Below are positions 35,777-43,504 of a stretch of DNA of 64,000 nucleotides, in pieces. How positions within the stretch are numbered: position 1 is the first letter of the stretch; each line of letters begins with the position of its first letter. This DNA comes from Filimonas lacunae (GTDB lineage: Bacteria; Bacteroidota; Bacteroidia; Chitinophagales; Chitinophagaceae), in assembly GCF_002355595.1 (NCBI RefSeq), contig NZ_AP017422.1, forward strand, positions 4,712,001 through 4,776,000. Direction: 5' to 3'. The notes under the pieces are model-generated. The model saw nothing but the letters and a program-made list of their open reading frames with translations, had not been told where the DNA came from and did not search any database. A program made the position numbers and the translations under genes.

Positions 35777-36532
35777 GCAAGTTGTAATGGACAGCCCGGC
35801 AGTAATGACACAACAACGGACAAGACTTCTACGTCTTCTGTAATTAGTGCAGGAAAACGCATACTTATTGCCGGAAGCCGGTGCAGAACTAACGAAAAAA
35901 TGGTAAGTACAAACGCACGCTCTGTCAATGCTGACGCAATACCCGACAGTTCTTATTTATTCCCGGGAAGTACTGCATTATTACCTGTACACAATACCGG
36001 AATAAGGGGTAGTTACTACGGAAGATGCGTAATAGCTGACGGGCTCCCGGTAACAACTGCAATAAGATTGGGAGAGTATGCCGGGCAACTTGTACGACTG
36101 TACACATCATTTTGCAGTCTTCCCAGCCGAACCGTGAAACTTCCCGGATGATCCGTGAAGTTTCTCCATTGATTCGTGAAGTTTACCGGTTGAGTGGAGA
36201 AGCTTCCCGGCTGAAGCGTAAATGTTTTCGAAATAACTGAGAAGGTTTTCAAATCAATGGAGAAGATTCCCAGTATAACTGTGAAGCTTCTCAGAAAAAC
36301 GGTGAACTTTCACGGTTGAATGGAGAAGGTTTTCAATTCTAACGTGAATATTCCCGATTTATTGGAGAACATTCACGGCAAAGTAGAGAACGTTCTCATA
36401 AGAACCGGTAAGGTTCTCCATTAGGTAGTGAAGGTTCTCAATGAACCTGAAAAGCTTTTCAACCAAAGCGTAAAGCTTCCCGCCCGGATGGAAAGACTAT
36501 ACAACTGTTTTCAAAAGCTGGTAATACAATCC
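35777..36532. repeat. Degenerate 21-bp-period tandem repeat array, about 36 units
   Basis: No gene is supported here. From 36134 to 36490 there are 17 consecutive units of exactly 21 bp, each starting with a 12-bp imperfect palindrome of consensus G(A/T)GAA-NN-TTC(C/T)C, then a variable 9-bp spacer. Perfect examples are GAGAACGTTCTC at 36386-36397 and GTGAACTTTCAC at 36302-36313. The same register continues upstream to 35777 in weaker form: counted by eye over 36 windows, base 1 is G in 32 and base 4 is A in 32. Stop codons interrupt the coding-like plus frame. Function is unknown. Confidence 0.85.
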
Positions 36533-36543
36533 CACAGGTACCG

Positions 36544-37227
36544 TCACTTATTATATTCTCTTTTGCCAAACAGTAAGCTACCTATACGCACCATCGTGCT
36601 GCCTTCCTCTACTGCCATTTTATAATCACCACTCATGCCCATAGATAAAGTCTGGAGCTGGCAATTGGAAGTTGAAAGCGCTTGATGCTGCTGAAAGAGT
36701 TGATGTATGTATTGAAACTCCCCTCTTACTTTTTGAGCATCATAGCTAAAAGAAGCCATCCCCATCAGGCCATCTATATGAATATGCGACCATTGTTCCG
36801 GATAGGAAACAATGCTGGTAAGCAATTGTTGCAATTCCTCCGCATCCAGGCCAAATTTAGTTTCTTCCTGAGCTATATGTATCTGTAGCAAACAATGTAT
36901 CACCCTATTGTTTTTAGCCGCCTGTTTGTTTATTTCCTGTAGCAGTTTTTCGCTGTCTACGCCATGAATCAGATACACAAACGGAGCTATGTATTTTACT
37001 TTATTTGATTGCAGATGACCAATAAAATGCCAGCGGATATCTGCCGGCAACTCTGGTTGCTTTTCGGTAATTTCCTGTACATAGTTTTCGCCAAAATCGC
37101 GCTGTCCCAGATTGTATAAAGCCTGAATATCTTCGGCCGGTTTGGTTTTGCTCACCGCTACCAATGTCACCTTGCTGGCATACAATTCATCTGTAATCTC
37201 CTTATACACTTCTTCGTTAACAGCCAT
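36544..37227 (-). CDS. YggS family PLP-binding protein
   Basis: Pyridoxal-phosphate homeostasis protein of the alanine-racemase-like barrel fold, 227 aa from ATG 37227; the longer open frame has no protein-like character. K27 in AVSKTKP is the PLP lysine. FGENYVQE and WHFIGHLQSNK are family signatures, and the C-terminus has LSMGMSGDYKMAVEEGSTMVRIG. Members (YggS/PLPBP) buffer free PLP rather than catalyse. A TACTTTTG -7 box lies 14 bp upstream. Confidence 0.93.
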   Translation of the reverse strand: MAVNEEVYKEITDELYASKVTLVAVSKTKPAEDIQALYNLGQRDFGENYVQEITEKQPELPADIRWHFIGHLQSNKVKYIAPFVYLIHGVDSEKLLQEINKQAAKNNRVIHCLLQIHIAQEETKFGLDAEELQQLLTSIVSYPEQWSHIHIDGLMGMASFSYDAQKVRGEFQYIHQLFQQHQALSTSNCQLQTLSMGMSGDYKMAVEEGSTMVRIGSLLFGKREYNK

Positions 37228-37240
37228 ATTCCATTTTATG

Positions 37241-37248
37241 CAAAAGTA
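37241..37248 (-). promoter_or_regulatory. Putative -7 box of the yggS-family gene
   Basis: Minus-strand TACTTTTG is an exact TAnnTTTG match, 14 bp before the ATG. The identical octamer precedes bshB1 at 45420. No clear -33 element. Confidence 0.4.
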
Positions 37249-37270
37249 ATTAATGATGGGATAAACCGCT

Positions 37271-38461
37271 TTACTTTCCTGCCTGCTGTTGCAGCGCCAG
37301 GTATTCCAGCAATAATGCATTGTTGTAGGCAGGACAGTAATAATAAAAACGGCCCAACCCTGTATCACTTACCCACTGGCGAATAGGATCGGTGAGAATA
37401 GAAGCCATGTTGGCTATAAAAAAGGAAAAATCGTTCTGCTCCAGGTAGCTGAATACATCGGTATCTGTATGCCATTCCAAAGCAGGTACCGGTTGCTTCC
37501 AGCGCAACAGAGAAATAGCCAGTAATATTTTATCCATGGGGTTTGCAGCTGCTGCAAACTGCTTTTGAGTTTCGGCTATTAAAGCAGGCCTGCGCTGCTC
37601 CAGTGCAGATAACGTACCTGCCTGCATTAAACGCGACAGATGATATAATATAATAGGTGTGCGTGCATAGTGTGGTGACACATACGATGGCTTATCCATA
37701 TAATGGCCGTTATCAATGGCGGTGGTAATAAACCGCAACGATGCAGAATCGGCAGCAGTGAATGGTTGGTGATAACGCTGTAACATGTATAATGCGTTCG
37801 ACAATACGCACATATCCAAATCGGTAGGAAAACGTTTACCAAACCAGGTGGAGTAAGCCGGTATATCCCGGTAATCTTTATAGCGGGTTTTCTTTCTTTT
37901 TTTACCGGTGTTGGTATGGTGCTGCATCAGCGCATGTATCCCGGCAACCGTAGAGTCTGGTGCATTCATCACCATTAACAAGATAGCCGTATCATCTATA
38001 TCATCCGGTAGGGCATGCGATCGGTTCATCCAGTTTAGCCAACCGCCATTGGGAAACACCACCGGTGGGTTGGTACGCCAGAAATTGTAAGTGCTACGGC
38101 CGGTTTTGTTGCGAAATAATGGATAGATGGCAGCCGCTTCGCTACTGATAGAATCACAAACAAGCAGATCGGCAGGAGAAAGATAGCTGCGCAGGTTTTG
38201 AAGGGTAAGCACCACCAGCCCTGTAAAAAAGGCATTATCATCGCTACGCATGATATTCCTGCCATTATACTCCCTGTAGGAAGGAAATATGCCGGCAGGA
38301 AAATCGTTGGTAGTATGTTGTATCTGTAGTTTCCGGATGCGTTGTAATACCTGGCTTAACTGTAAGCTATCTGCCGCACAAGCGGTGGAGATAAGCCATA
38401 CTGACAGGAAAAGGGATGTTATTTTTTGCACAGGCTCTTTGCAGCAAACAAAATGCCACAT
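37271..38461 (-). CDS. Exported protein of unknown function with a DIDDTA motif
   Basis: 396 aa with a Sec signal (SLFLSVWLISTACA). The rest is all-helical in appearance with alternating short motifs (DNAFFTGLVVLTLQNL, LSNALYMLQRYH, TPIILYHLSRLMQ, DKILLAISLLRWKQ), as in alpha/alpha toroid proteins. Residues 154-159 are DIDDTA, identical to the DxDDTA acid motif of class II terpene cyclases, but no QW motifs are seen and the protein is exported. Another DD pair occurs at MRSDDNAFF (~71-79). It lies 5 bp after the acyl-CoA dehydrogenase stop and upstream of the yggS gene. No function is assigned. Confidence 0.72.
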   Translation of the reverse strand: MWHFVCCKEPVQKITSLFLSVWLISTACAADSLQLSQVLQRIRKLQIQHTTNDFPAGIFPSYREYNGRNIMRSDDNAFFTGLVVLTLQNLRSYLSPADLLVCDSISSEAAAIYPLFRNKTGRSTYNFWRTNPPVVFPNGGWLNWMNRSHALPDDIDDTAILLMVMNAPDSTVAGIHALMQHHTNTGKKRKKTRYKDYRDIPAYSTWFGKRFPTDLDMCVLSNALYMLQRYHQPFTAADSASLRFITTAIDNGHYMDKPSYVSPHYARTPIILYHLSRLMQAGTLSALEQRRPALIAETQKQFAAAANPMDKILLAISLLRWKQPVPALEWHTDTDVFSYLEQNDFSFFIANMASILTDPIRQWVSDTGLGRFYYYCPAYNNALLLEYLALQQQAGK

Positions 38462-38466
38462 GCAGC

Positions 38467-39621
38467 TTACTTCAATATACTTCTGCTGATTACAATACGT
38501 TGTACCTCACTTGTGCCTTCGTAAATCTGGGTAATTTTAGCATCCCGCATCATACGCTCTACATGGTATTCTTTTACAAAACCATAGCCGCCATGCACCT
38601 GCACCGCTTCTGTAGCCACCCACATAGCTGCTTCAGAAGCAAATACCTTGGCCATAGACCCGCTTAAAGTATAATCAACATGCTGGTCTTTTTCGTAAGC
38701 TGCTTTCAGGCATAACAGCCGGGCCGCTTCTATACGGGTAGCCATATCGGCCAGTTTAAACTGTATAGCCTGGTGCTGCATAATTTCTTTACCAAAAGCC
38801 TTACGCTCTTTGGCATATTTTACAGATAGCTCATAAGCGCCGCTGGCAATGCCTAACGCCTGTGAAGCAATACCTATACGTCCACCCGCCAGGGTTTTCA
38901 TGGCAAATTTGAACCCGAAACCATCCTCGCCTATGCGATTGGATTTAGGCACTTTTACATCATTAAATAATATGCTGTGGGTGTCACTACCGCGAATACC
39001 CATTTTATTTTCTTTTCCGGCTACCGTTACCCCTGGCCAGCTTTTTTCTACAATAAACGCATTAATGCCATGTGAACCTTTAGCAACATCGGTTTGCGCA
39101 ATTACCAGGTAAACACTGGCAGAAGAGCCATTGGTAATCCAGTTTTTGGTTCCATTCAGCAGGTAGTAATCGCCTTTGTCTTCTGCTGTGGTACGTTGCG
39201 AGGTAGCATCGCTTCCCGCTTCCGGCTCGCTGAGCAAAAAAGCCCCGATATGCAATTCGCCATCTTTTTTGCCACGCGCCAGGTGCGTTAAATATTGTTG
39301 TTTCTGCTCTTCATTGCCATAGGCTTCCAGCCCCCAGCATACCAGGCTGTTATTCACACTCATACATACACTTACGCTGGCATCCACCTTACTGATTTCT
39401 TCCATAGCCAGCACATAACTGATGGTATCCATACCCGCCCCGCCATAATCGGGGCTCACCATCATACCCATAAAGCCTAAATCGGCCAGTTTTAGAATCT
39501 GTTCTTTAGGAAACTGTTGTTTTTCGTCCCGTTCTATAACACCTGGCAAGCATTCGTTTTGCGCAAAATCCCGCGCTGCTTTCTGAATCATCAAATGCTC
39601 TTCATTGAATTGAAAATCCAT
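38467..39621 (-). CDS. Short-chain-type acyl-CoA dehydrogenase
   Basis: FAD-dependent acyl-CoA dehydrogenase, 384 aa from ATG 39621. This is the usual length and start (MDFQFNEEHLMIQKAARDF) for butyryl-CoA-dehydrogenase-like enzymes. Motifs: LLSEPEAGSDA and GTKNWITNG in the FAD region, RKAFGKEIMQHQAIQ in the helical domain, and the catalytic Glu in QIYEGTSEVQR near the C-terminus. It probably catalyses the first step of fatty or branched-chain acyl-CoA beta-oxidation. It differs from the enzyme at window start by lacking the N-terminal extension. Confidence 0.94.
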   Translation of the reverse strand: MDFQFNEEHLMIQKAARDFAQNECLPGVIERDEKQQFPKEQILKLADLGFMGMMVSPDYGGAGMDTISYVLAMEEISKVDASVSVCMSVNNSLVCWGLEAYGNEEQKQQYLTHLARGKKDGELHIGAFLLSEPEAGSDATSQRTTAEDKGDYYLLNGTKNWITNGSSASVYLVIAQTDVAKGSHGINAFIVEKSWPGVTVAGKENKMGIRGSDTHSILFNDVKVPKSNRIGEDGFGFKFAMKTLAGGRIGIASQALGIASGAYELSVKYAKERKAFGKEIMQHQAIQFKLADMATRIEAARLLCLKAAYEKDQHVDYTLSGSMAKVFASEAAMWVATEAVQVHGGYGFVKEYHVERMMRDAKITQIYEGTSEVQRIVISRSILK

Positions 39622-39801
39622 ATTGCTGTAGTTTTTACTTTTATAAATATACAGCAACTCCGAACAACTGTTAGTTGCATTGCTAACTATTTTTCCAGCC
39701 GCCGAAATACATTAAAAACAATTAAAATAAGTACGTCCTTTTTAAAGCGCGCTTAAAGGTGCACTAAGTAGGGCTTAAAATGATTAGAAGCTGATTTACA
39801 A

Positions 39802-39927
39802 ATGGTTTTTTCTTGTTTACTTGCACTAACAATTAGTAACTGGATCAATAGCAATAGTATACATACCCCTGTTTTTAGCCCTGCAGCATTAGGAAAATTG
39901 GAATGCAATTGGAAACAATGCACATGA
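39802..39927 (+). CDS. Weak small ORF (41 aa) before the orphan terminator
   Basis: Begins MVFSCLLALTISNWINSNS and ends CNWKQCT; a short hydrophobic head with no recognised family. The only support is its position 25 bp upstream of an intrinsic terminator that no other gene explains. Confidence 0.2.
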   Translation: MVFSCLLALTISNWINSNSIHTPVFSPAALGKLECNWKQCT

Positions 39928-39952
39928 GAGTTGAAACCTTAATCCTTTTTTG

Positions 39953-39978
39953 GCCACCGGTATTCCGGTGGCTTTTTT
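39953..39978 (+). terminator. Orphan intrinsic terminator
   Basis: Perfect stem GCCACCGG-tatt-CCGGTGGC followed by six T on the plus strand. All flanking genes are on the minus strand, so it ends an unannotated plus-strand transcript or is a remnant. Confidence 0.75.
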
Positions 39979-40012
39979 GTTTATTGAACAAATCCCTAAG
40001 CAACAGACATAA

Positions 40013-40052
40013 AAAAGCATGGGCCTTACATTACTGTAAAGCCCATGCTTTT
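40013..40052 (-). terminator. Terminator of small lipoprotein 1
   Basis: 12-bp stem AAAAGCATGGGC and GCCCATGCTTTT; T-run on the minus strand, about 20 bp beyond the stop codon of the lipoprotein gene. Confidence 0.82.
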
Positions 40053-40072
40053 ATAAATACTTACCGGTAAAA

Positions 40073-40585
40073 TTAGTCGTTCAGCACGCCCACAGAACCA
40101 GAGTAGGTACCTGTAAGGGTTTTGCCATCTTCTAATTTAGCATCAATGGATACAGAGTAGCCATCACCATTTTTAGTAACGATAACCGTTGAGCCTTCAA
40201 CAAAATTAACACCACCAGAACTTCCGTTAGCTGAAACGTTGATATAAGCAGTACCGCTTGTGAAGTTTTTAGTTTTGTCGAAAGTTTCGTCGTACTTGTA
40301 CTTGTAAGTAAATGTACCTACCTGGATAGTTGAATCAACAAAATCGACATCAATAGCGTTGTAAGTACCAGTAGGATTAGATATAAGAGTTTCATAACTG
40401 GCAGAAATTAATTCCAGCTCACCACCATCAGTACCCCAGTTAAGGAAATAACCATTGGTCAGACCGTAAGACTTAGAATCGTAAGTAAACGAACCACTGT
40501 TGGCAGGAGCATCATCTTTTTTACTACAAGCTGCAAATGTGAAAACAGAAAGCGCAATCAGCGCTAAGGATTTAAGGCTTTTCAT
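40073..40585 (-). CDS. Small lipoprotein, tandem paralogue 1
   Basis: 170 aa, lipoprotein signal with Cys20 (FTFAACSKKDD). The mature part is a beta-rich domain of about 150 residues (GSFTYDSKSYGLTNGYF, GTFTYKYKYDETFDKTKNF, then a C-terminal GKTLTGTYSGSV). It has the same organisation and closely similar signal, FTYDS and DKTKNF motifs as the gene at 40784, so the pair is a tandem duplication including the promoter. No enzymatic motif is visible; probably a surface or periplasmic protein of unknown role. Confidence 0.82.
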   Translation of the reverse strand: MKSLKSLALIALSVFTFAACSKKDDAPANSGSFTYDSKSYGLTNGYFLNWGTDGGELELISASYETLISNPTGTYNAIDVDFVDSTIQVGTFTYKYKYDETFDKTKNFTSGTAYINVSANGSSGGVNFVEGSTVIVTKNGDGYSVSIDAKLEDGKTLTGTYSGSVGVLND

Positions 40586-40623
40586 TGTTAAGTGTTTTAC
40601 TTATATAAGAATTAGTTCGGGTG

Positions 40624-40668
40624 CGAAAATAGAATTACCCATAATAACGTCTTCTCCCTTAAATAAGG
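40624..40668 (-). promoter_or_regulatory. Duplicated promoter/operator of lipoprotein 1
   Basis: Minus-strand TATTTTCG (40624-40631, one mismatch to TAnnTTTG) lies 38 bp from the ATG, with CCTTA-tt-TAAGG (40657-40668) 25 bp further upstream. Both elements recur at the same distances before lipoprotein 2, and the sequence between the -7 box and the ATG is nearly identical in both. Confidence 0.45.
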
Positions 40669-40725
40669 ATTATTAATTATATAATTTTACCAAACATATC
40701 TAATCCTATGACGATCCGGTAAAAG

Positions 40726-40755
40726 ATAACGTCGCTGATTTCGCTGCGACGTTAT
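40726..40755 (-). terminator. Terminator of small lipoprotein 2
   Basis: Perfect 10-bp stem ATAACGTCGC and GCGACGTTAT, 10-nt loop, then CTTTTA on the minus strand, 28 bp past the stop codon. Confidence 0.75.
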
Positions 40756-40783
40756 TGGGATTATATTAAAACAACCTGCTTAT

Positions 40784-41278
40784 TTACAGAATAGTAACCG
40801 GGCCTGTGAAGGAGCCTTTCAATGGTTTATCATTTTCCATTACTACATCAAAAGTAACCGTGTAAGTGCTGCCACTTTTAGAAAGTATTACCGTTCCGCT
40901 TTTAACTTGAATAGGTGATTCACTTATCTTGATATTGATAAAAGCATCACCGTAAGAAAAGTTCTTTGTTTTGTCATAATTGGCGTCTGAGTATATCTTG
41001 TACTCATATGTTCCGATTGGCGGCTCTGCAAAATCAAAGTCAAAATCCACAGCAGTGTATTTAGCACTAGTGTCAAAAGACGGCGATGTAAAGTCGGCAT
41101 TAATAAACCCTAATTCGCCATGGCCGTTGTTTTCAAAATAATAACCATTAGTAAGGCTATAGGTTTGAGAATCATAGGTAAACGAACCAGCCGGAGCAGG
41201 AGCGTCGTCTTTTTTACTGCAAGAAGCGAAAGTGATAACAGAAAACGCAATCAGCGCTAAGGTTTTAAGGTTTTTCAT
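40784..41278 (-). CDS. Small lipoprotein, tandem paralogue 2
   Basis: 164 aa, Cys20 lipid attachment (ITFASCSKKDD). Shares with paralogue 1 the signal, the GSFTYDSQTYSLTNGYY segment, NYDKTKNF and the closing GSFTGPV motif, with variable loops between. Each copy has its own promoter, operator-like palindrome and terminator, so the duplication unit was a complete transcription unit. Function unknown. Confidence 0.82.
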   Translation of the reverse strand: MKNLKTLALIAFSVITFASCSKKDDAPAPAGSFTYDSQTYSLTNGYYFENNGHGELGFINADFTSPSFDTSAKYTAVDFDFDFAEPPIGTYEYKIYSDANYDKTKNFSYGDAFINIKISESPIQVKSGTVILSKSGSTYTVTFDVVMENDKPLKGSFTGPVTIL

Positions 41279-41315
41279 TGTTAAGTGTTTAACTTATATA
41301 ATAATTAGTCAGGGG

Positions 41316-41360
41316 CGAAAATAGAATTAGTGAAAACAGCGCACCCTCCCTTAAATAAGG
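41316..41360 (-). promoter_or_regulatory. Duplicated promoter/operator of lipoprotein 2
   Basis: Minus-strand TATTTTCG at 41316-41323, 37 bp from the ATG, and CCTTA-tt-TAAGG at 41349-41360, matching the layout of the copy at 40624-40668. Confidence 0.45.
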
Positions 41361-41422
41361 ATAATTATAACATATAATAATGCCTTTGCCAATATAATAG
41401 CATGACTATCTATTCCTTGCAT

Positions 41423-41456
41423 AAAAAAGCGTGTGTACGTTTTAGGCACACACGCT
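41423..41456 (-). terminator. Terminator of the agmatine catabolic pair
   Basis: Stem AGCGTGTGT and ACACACGCT with flanking pairs; TTTTTT on the minus strand, about 22 bp after the agmatine deiminase stop. Confidence 0.85.
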
Positions 41457-41478
41457 GAATATCAAATCGATAAATTGT

Positions 41479-42534
41479 TTATACCAATGGCTCCTGCTGA
41501 CTTAAGCAATGAAAGCTGCCCAGTCCCCAGATAATATCTGTGGAATCGATACCCACCGTTTCCCGGCCCGGGAAGCAGCCGGCAATGATTTCCAATGCTT
41601 TATCATCTTTATTGCAACGGTAAGTAGGCACAATTACGTGCTTATTACTAATGTAGAAATTAGCATAAGAAGCTGGTAAACGCTGGCCGTCGTACTCTAC
41701 TGCATCCGGCATGGGCAATTCGATAATGTTCAATTGCTTGCCATTGAGTAAACGCATGCTGTTTAAGGCAACCAGGTTTTGCTGCAGCAGTTCGTAGTTT
41801 TCATCTTCCTTTTTGTCTTCCACTACGGTCAATACCGTGTCTTCATTTACAAAACGGATAGTATCATCAATATGCCCGTCGGTATCATCACCTACAATAC
41901 CTTCCGGCACCCACAATACCTGCTCCTGACCGTAATAATTATACAGGTATTCTTCAATCTGTTGCTGATTCAGATGCGGGTTTCTGTTAGGATTTAACAG
42001 GCAGCAGGTAGAAGTTAATACCGTGCCTTTGCCATTAAACTCTACAGAACCGCCTTCCATTACAATACCGGGATGAAATACCGGGATATTGTAAGCGTTG
42101 GCAATAGAAGTAGGAATTACATCATCCAGATCGAAGGGAGGGTATTTGCCACCCCAGGCATTATAACCCCAATCTACAATTACCTTTTTTTGCTCCGCTG
42201 TAGGATTGATGAGGAAAGCCGGACCATGATCGCGACACCAGGCGTCATTGGTAGGATGCAGGAAAAACTGCACCTTATTCATGTCCACACCTGCTTTCTC
42301 CAAATGCTCTGTAGCACTTTGCTGCATGGCAGCGTTGGCTACGTTAATGCATACCATCTCGCTTAATGCCAGGTAATATACAAAACGGCTGTAGTTAGGA
42401 TAAATGCTATCCAGTTTACCGGGCCAGCTGGCTTCTTTGTGTGGCCAGCTTAACCAGGTGGCTTTATGAGGTGCAAATTCTGCCGGGAAATAGTACCCGA
42501 GTTCTTTAGGAGTTTGCTGCATATTAGTCTTCAT
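41479..42534 (-). CDS. aguA: Agmatine deiminase
   Basis: Converts agmatine to N-carbamoylputrescine plus ammonia; 351 aa from ATG 42534. Peptidylarginine-deiminase-type fold: ATWLSWPHKEASWPG near the N-terminus, DAWCRDHGPAF with substrate acidic residues, EGGSVEFNGKGT, and the catalytic Cys in GLGSFHCLSQQEP close to the C-terminus. It overlaps the 3' end of the amidase gene by 11 bp, so the two consecutive steps to putrescine are translationally coupled. The symbol is supported by motif and partner gene. Confidence 0.95.
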   Translation of the reverse strand: MKTNMQQTPKELGYYFPAEFAPHKATWLSWPHKEASWPGKLDSIYPNYSRFVYYLALSEMVCINVANAAMQQSATEHLEKAGVDMNKVQFFLHPTNDAWCRDHGPAFLINPTAEQKKVIVDWGYNAWGGKYPPFDLDDVIPTSIANAYNIPVFHPGIVMEGGSVEFNGKGTVLTSTCCLLNPNRNPHLNQQQIEEYLYNYYGQEQVLWVPEGIVGDDTDGHIDDTIRFVNEDTVLTVVEDKKEDENYELLQQNLVALNSMRLLNGKQLNIIELPMPDAVEYDGQRLPASYANFYISNKHVIVPTYRCNKDDKALEIIAGCFPGRETVGIDSTDIIWGLGSFHCLSQQEPLV

Positions 42535-43399
42535 CAATAAAACGTTTGGTAATAGGCTGGTACGAGTCTATACGTCTGTCGCGCATAAACGGCCAGTGTG
42601 TACGGTAGCGGTCAGTTTGTGCAATATCCACTTCCTGCACCACCACTTCTTCCTGATCGTGCGAAGCCTGATACATAATGCTGCCAAACGGATTGGCTAC
42701 AAACGAACCACCCCAGAACTTCATCAAACCATCCTGCTCAAACCCTACCCTGTTTACGCTTACTACGTGTACGCCATTGGCTACAGCATGACTGCGCTGA
42801 ATAGTTTGCCAGGCGTTGTATTGCTCCACATTGGTGGCTTCGTCTTGCGAAGTAGCCCAGCCAATAGCAGTAGGATAAAACAGAATTTCGGCTCCCATCA
42901 GGGCAGTGATACGGGAAGCTTCCGGATACCACTGATCCCAGCAAATAAGAACTCCTATGGTAGCAAATTTGGTTTTGAATACTTTATACCCCAGATCGCC
43001 AGGCGTGAAGTAAAACTTCTCGTAATAAGCCGGGTCATCGGGGATGTGCATTTTACGGTATTTACCGAGATATTTGCCATCGGCATCCAGCACGGCAGTA
43101 GTATTGTGATACAGGCCCTGTGCTCTTTTCTCAAACAGAGAAGCAATAATCACTACACCCAGCTCGGCAGCTACTTTGCTTAATGCATCCGTGCTTTCGC
43201 CAGGGATGGCTTCTGCCAGTTTGAAGTTATCATAATCTTCCACATCGCAGAAATACAACGATGTAAACAGTTCCTGCAAACACACTATCTGTGCGCCTTT
43301 AGCGGCTGCTTCGCGTATTTTAACGATCGCCTTATCCAGGTTCTCCTGTTTGTTGGCGGTGCAGGTCGTTTGCACCAATCCTACTTTCACCTTTGACAT
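42524..43399 (-). CDS. aguB: N-carbamoylputrescine amidase (nitrilase superfamily)
   Basis: Hydrolyses N-carbamoylputrescine to putrescine, CO2 and NH3; 291 aa. Nitrilase triad E43 (LQELF), K116 (YRKMHIPDD) and C153 (LICWDQWYPE). The IPDDPAYYEKFYFTPGD segment is typical of the AguB subfamily. It is first of the two-gene unit with agmatine deiminase. Putrescine or a downstream polyamine is the likely product for the cell; no arginine decarboxylase is seen in this window. Confidence 0.95.
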   Translation of the reverse strand: MSKVKVGLVQTTCTANKQENLDKAIVKIREAAAKGAQIVCLQELFTSLYFCDVEDYDNFKLAEAIPGESTDALSKVAAELGVVIIASLFEKRAQGLYHNTTAVLDADGKYLGKYRKMHIPDDPAYYEKFYFTPGDLGYKVFKTKFATIGVLICWDQWYPEASRITALMGAEILFYPTAIGWATSQDEATNVEQYNAWQTIQRSHAVANGVHVVSVNRVGFEQDGLMKFWGGSFVANPFGSIMYQASHDQEEVVVQEVDIAQTDRYRTHWPFMRDRRIDSYQPITKRFIDED

Positions 43400-43450
43400 A
43401 ATTAGCTTATAAGAATAATGATTACAATTACGGATTTAAATAATAAGCAA

Positions 43451-43479
43451 ATAGCCCGCCATGTAAAAGGCCGGGCTAT
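43451..43479 (-). terminator. Hairpin after the desaturase gene
   Basis: Stem ATAGCCCG and CGGGCTAT; on the minus strand it is followed by TTGCTTATT. It lies 25 bp downstream of the desaturase stop. Confidence 0.6.
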
Positions 43480-43504
43480 GCTGATATGTTGGATGTATCC
43501 CGGC

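Larger units (their letters stand above)
39622..40072. other. 451-bp gap with an orphan plus-strand terminator
   Basis: No assured gene. It holds a palindrome (AAGCGCGCTT at 39745-39754), a weak 41-aa plus-strand ORF (39802-39927), a strong plus-strand terminator (39953) and the minus-strand terminator of the lipoprotein gene (40013). The plus-strand terminator has no assigned transcript, so a small RNA or small protein gene is possible. Confidence 0.45.

Noticed and set aside
35732-36151. 139-aa plus-strand ORF over the first half of the 21-bp array
   Set aside because: Its frame follows the 21-bp register but ends in the array; conserved bases fall at first-codon positions with unlike residues, and later units contain stops. 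Better explained as chance openness of a repeat.
35777-36532. CRISPR array
   Set aside because: Cores are only 12 bp and diverged, spacers are 9 bp, and no cas genes are present. Not CRISPR geometry.
42596-43183. 195-aa plus-strand ORF inside aguB
   Set aside because: Antisense to a gene with a complete catalytic triad; no protein-like motifs.
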